Shown piece after piece: positions 15,626 to 15,796 of a stretch of 15,796 nt of DNA. The DNA is taken from positions 1-15,796 of the forward strand of contig NZ_JZWV01000376.1 of the NCBI RefSeq assembly GCF_000966975.1. Direction: 5' to 3'. Source of the DNA: Streptomyces katrae. GTDB taxonomy: Bacteria > Actinomycetota > Actinomycetes > Streptomycetales > Streptomycetaceae. Position 1 is the first letter of the stretch. The number at the start of each line of letters is the position of its first letter. The notes beneath the pieces are model-generated. The model worked only from the letters and a program-made list of their open reading frames with translations, searched no databases and had not been told where the DNA came from. The translations under genes and the position numbers were made by a program.

Positions 15626-15796
15626 ATGTCTCTCGTGCTCGACGCCGCTGCTCAGGACCTGCTGTTCCGCGAGGCCCGCACCGCCAACTCGTTCTCCGAC
15701 GAGCCGGTGACCGACGAGCAGGTCCAGGCCATCTACGACCTGGTGAAGTACGGCCCGACCGCCTTCAACGGCACGCCGCTGCGCATCACCCTGGTC
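15626..15796 (+). CDS. Malonic semialdehyde reductase (nitroreductase family), 3' truncated
   Basis: Start of an FMN-dependent nitroreductase-fold enzyme; 57 residues are in the window. The beginning (LDAAAQDLLFREARTANSFSDEPVTDEQVQAIYDLVKYGPTAFNGTPLR) is that of the RutE/YdfG-linked malonic semialdehyde reductase group, including RTANSF where the flavin phosphate binds and YGPTAFNGTP. In E. coli RutE acts in pyrimidine degradation, but no other rut gene is seen here, so the name follows the family and the physiological substrate may be another aldehyde, nitro compound or quinone. The ATG at 15626 has AAGG seven bases upstream. An independent promoter overlapped by a palindrome indicates regulated expression separate from xseA-xseB. 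Confidence 0.88.
   Translation, partial: MSLVLDAAAQDLLFREARTANSFSDEPVTDEQVQAIYDLVKYGPTAFNGTPLRITLV

Noticed and set aside
13188..15710. An 840-residue plus-strand open frame made largely of Gly, Ala and Arg
   Set aside because: Frame-shifted shadow of the permease, xseA and xseB; low complexity and no domain.

Overview
The window is high-GC actinobacterial DNA, almost certainly from Streptomyces or a close relative. Coding third positions are nearly all G or C, GTG and TTG starts are used, and the block ppgK, ispH, permease, xseA, xseB, malonic semialdehyde reductase-like gene looks like conserved Streptomyces chromosome (this order is recalled, not searched). There are 15 protein-coding genes, two of them cut by the window ends. 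I see no tRNA or rRNA genes, insertion sequences, integrases or CRISPR arrays, and no gene-free stretch longer than about 140 bases.

Left part (1-6879). A truncated DMT/EamA exporter converges on a minus-strand cell-envelope cluster. Read from right to left this holds a MarR-type repressor (4597-4160), two tandem paralogous membrane-anchored Ag85/esterase-D-like alpha/beta hydrolases (4019-2880 and 2740-1667) and a secreted trypsin-like protease (1670-879) whose start overlaps the end of the second esterase. Divergent from the MarR gene is a secreted SMP-30/gluconolactonase-like beta-propeller protein. The 77-bp gap between them holds a good promoter with a MarR-like palindrome in its spacer. 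A 10-bp terminator hairpin and an unrecognised 389-residue protein follow.

Middle part (6900-8853). Two translationally coupled minus-strand genes encode diverged AlkB-like 2-oxoglutarate/Fe(II) dioxygenases. The first has about 135 extra N-terminal residues. The second has the iron triad but lacks one of the two expected arginines. They share a C-terminal extension beyond the AlkB core. This pair is the most unusual content of the window. A strong intrinsic terminator separates it from the upstream ychF gene.

Right part (8994-15796). Conserved housekeeping genes: ychF (minus), a four-helix DUF6542-like membrane protein (plus), ppgK and ispH (minus, possible operon), an APC-family amino-acid permease (plus), the exonuclease VII pair xseA-xseB (plus), and the start of a nitroreductase-fold malonic semialdehyde reductase. 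The promoter of that last gene is overlapped by a near-perfect 26-bp palindrome, which suggests repressor control.
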